NCBI GenBank assembly: GCA_020002185.1
Contig: CM034534.1
Location: 66,136,217-66,200,216 of the forward strand
Reading direction: 5' to 3'
DNA: 64,000 nt
Source of the DNA: Paraescarpia echinospica
Taxonomy: Eukaryota > Annelida > Polychaeta > Sabellida > Siboglinidae
Shown piece by piece: positions 62,872 through 64,000 of the stretch (position 1 is the stretch's first letter; each line of letters opens with the position of its first letter). Made by a program: the position numbers and the translations under genes. Below the pieces are notes generated by a model that was not told where the DNA came from, did not search any database, and was given only the letters and a program-made list of their open reading frames with translations.

Positions 62872-63331
62872 GCACATATCCATTTACCACATCACCATTC
62901 CTAGTAAAAAGCAATTGCCAGAAACCCAACGACAGATTTCTTAAATATGAGTACTTTCAACGGAATACAAATTCTTAGTAAATTTACCATACTTACAGGA
63001 TAGTCCATGTAGTCTACAATTTTTAAAATAACAACATAATAATAAGAACATAGTTCTAAGCATCGCAAATACAGCAATGTAGGTTATAAGGCGCACGCAA
63101 CCCTTGTCAAATCGCCGTTTTATACGATTGCTGACGGTAAAAGTACTAAATTAAAATACGAAGTGTAATAGTTATAAATGCACTGTGCATTCTCAGATCG
63201 AATAATTAGTTAAGTAAAACGGAGCATTTAAATCATATGCATTTCTAACTTGTCCAATCTCAGCTAACAAGGGAGGGTGGGGGGAGTGATTTTTGTTACT
63301 AGGAATGGTTATGTGATCAATAAAAATGTGC

Positions 63332-63402
63332 GCATTGGTGGTTCAGTGGTAGAATGCTCGCCTGCCACGCGGGCGGCCCGGGTTCGATTCCCGGCCAATG
63401 CA
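63332..63402 (+). tRNA. tRNA-Gly(GCC), C copy, unit 4
   Basis: Identical to the unit-3 C copy in all arms and boxes; a second good candidate for an active tRNA gene. Confidence 0.9.
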
Positions 63403-64000
63403 TTTTCTTTTTGTTCTTAGCGTTGGGACTAATCCTTTATGTACGTCATATACTCCATCTTGCCCGTGTCTTCCAGAAGAAGCTACATACTGTTGAGCCC
63501 ATAGTATGTTACACAAAATCATTTACCCTATGCGTGGGACATTTATCATCCATTGGCATAGAAATGTAGACGGGCTCAACAGTATGTATCTTCTTCTGGA
63601 AGACACGGGCAAGATGGAGTATATGACGTTGTGCCAAATGTCGAAAATGTTGACGTTATTTTTTTGTAGGTAGGGAACTTCTTGGAGAGGAACCGACACA
63701 TAACTACATGGTTTCCATGAGTTTTTTTCTGGTTGTGACAAAACTGAAGTATATCTATATGGTTTGTGCGTCATAATTTGTGGAGCGTATGGCACAGTGA
63801 CACGAACATCGGACTATCAATCGAGAGAATCTGGGTTCGAATCTTAAGTTGCCGTGCCGAACCTTGGACAAGTTCGTTCACTCTACGTTGCTTCAGTTCA
63901 CTCGGCTGTATGGATGAGTATCTGGCCACAGACAGTGGTGGATATTTGTGTACGAATGATCTTCGCGCAGAGATAGTGTTCTATTAAATAGGTCTGGCAG

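Larger units (their letters stand above)
55401..64000. repeat. Tandem array of approximately 2.13-2.20-kb palindromic units with tRNA-Gly copies
   Basis: The word GTACATACGTTTC recurs at 55431, 57628, 59811 and 61942, giving periods of 2197, 2183 and 2131 bp; the fourth unit runs off the window. Order in each unit: tRNA-Gly-like A (+), SINE (-), hairpin element, tRNA-Gly-like B (-), spacer, tRNA-Gly-like C (+), hairpin element, SINE (+). The part from SINE(-) to SINE(+) is a long inverted repeat with arms of nearly 800 bp (unit 1: 55625-56412 and 56808-57600) around an approximately 395-bp spacer. Units differ by a few percent and small deletions. Confidence 0.95.

Overview
The window is animal nuclear DNA, AT-rich and dominated by transposons. 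The evidence is split genes with GT-AG introns, globin exons cut at the classical animal globin intron positions, THAP and SWIM domains, several non-LTR retrotransposon families, tRNA-derived SINEs, MITEs and long CA/TG/TA microsatellites. A marine invertebrate is likely; TAGGCCTA-like words recur and would fit an invertebrate deuterostome, but I cannot fix the phylum. A run of exactly 1000 N (16251-17250) is an assembly gap.

Layout. 0-10 kb: the last exon of one globin gene (+ strand, 420-524) and exons 2 and 3 of a second (- strand, 8877-9889), facing each other, with two decayed LINEs between them (about 600-1860 and 4684-7976). 11.0-16.1 kb: a repeat-rich block bounded by a 19-bp inverted repeat. 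It holds a frameshifted ORF with a Tudor-like C-terminus, local duplications and a 5'-truncated LINE with a target-site duplication (TSD). 17.2-23 kb: a 916-bp TTAA-flanked MITE, a 93-bp minisatellite and a MULE-like transposase fragment. 23.0-26.4 kb: a nearly full-length CR1/L2-like LINE whose ORF starts with a 2A-like translational recoding motif.

26.5-41.2 kb is a nest of elements. A SWIM finger plus YqaJ nuclease gene (+ strand) and a decayed THAP plus DDE transposase gene (- strand) converge, which is the gene pair expected of an ISL2EU-type DNA transposon. Between their 3' ends lies an approximately 9.45-kb insert (29473-38928) with terminal inverted repeats (TIRs) and a candidate 4-bp TSD. 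The insert encodes a multi-exon Ulp1/C48 SUMO-protease-like protein. A LINE, a SINE and several tandem repeats sit inside it.

41.28-50.66 kb: three tandem copies of a 3.67-kb unit carrying a LINE, an approximately 80-bp minisatellite and a terminal TG tract. 50.7-55.2 kb: a second TTAA MITE of the same family, a tRNA-Gly relic and a LINE tail. 55.4-64.0 kb: a tandem array of about 2.13-2.20-kb units running off the end. Each unit is a large palindrome containing two oppositely oriented SINEs, smaller hairpin elements and three tRNA-Gly(GCC)-like sequences. The spacer of the first palindrome is inverted relative to the next three. I consider this array the most unusual structure in the window.

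No element protein is free of lesions except single exons (YqaJ, globin). The globins look like the only host genes I can support.
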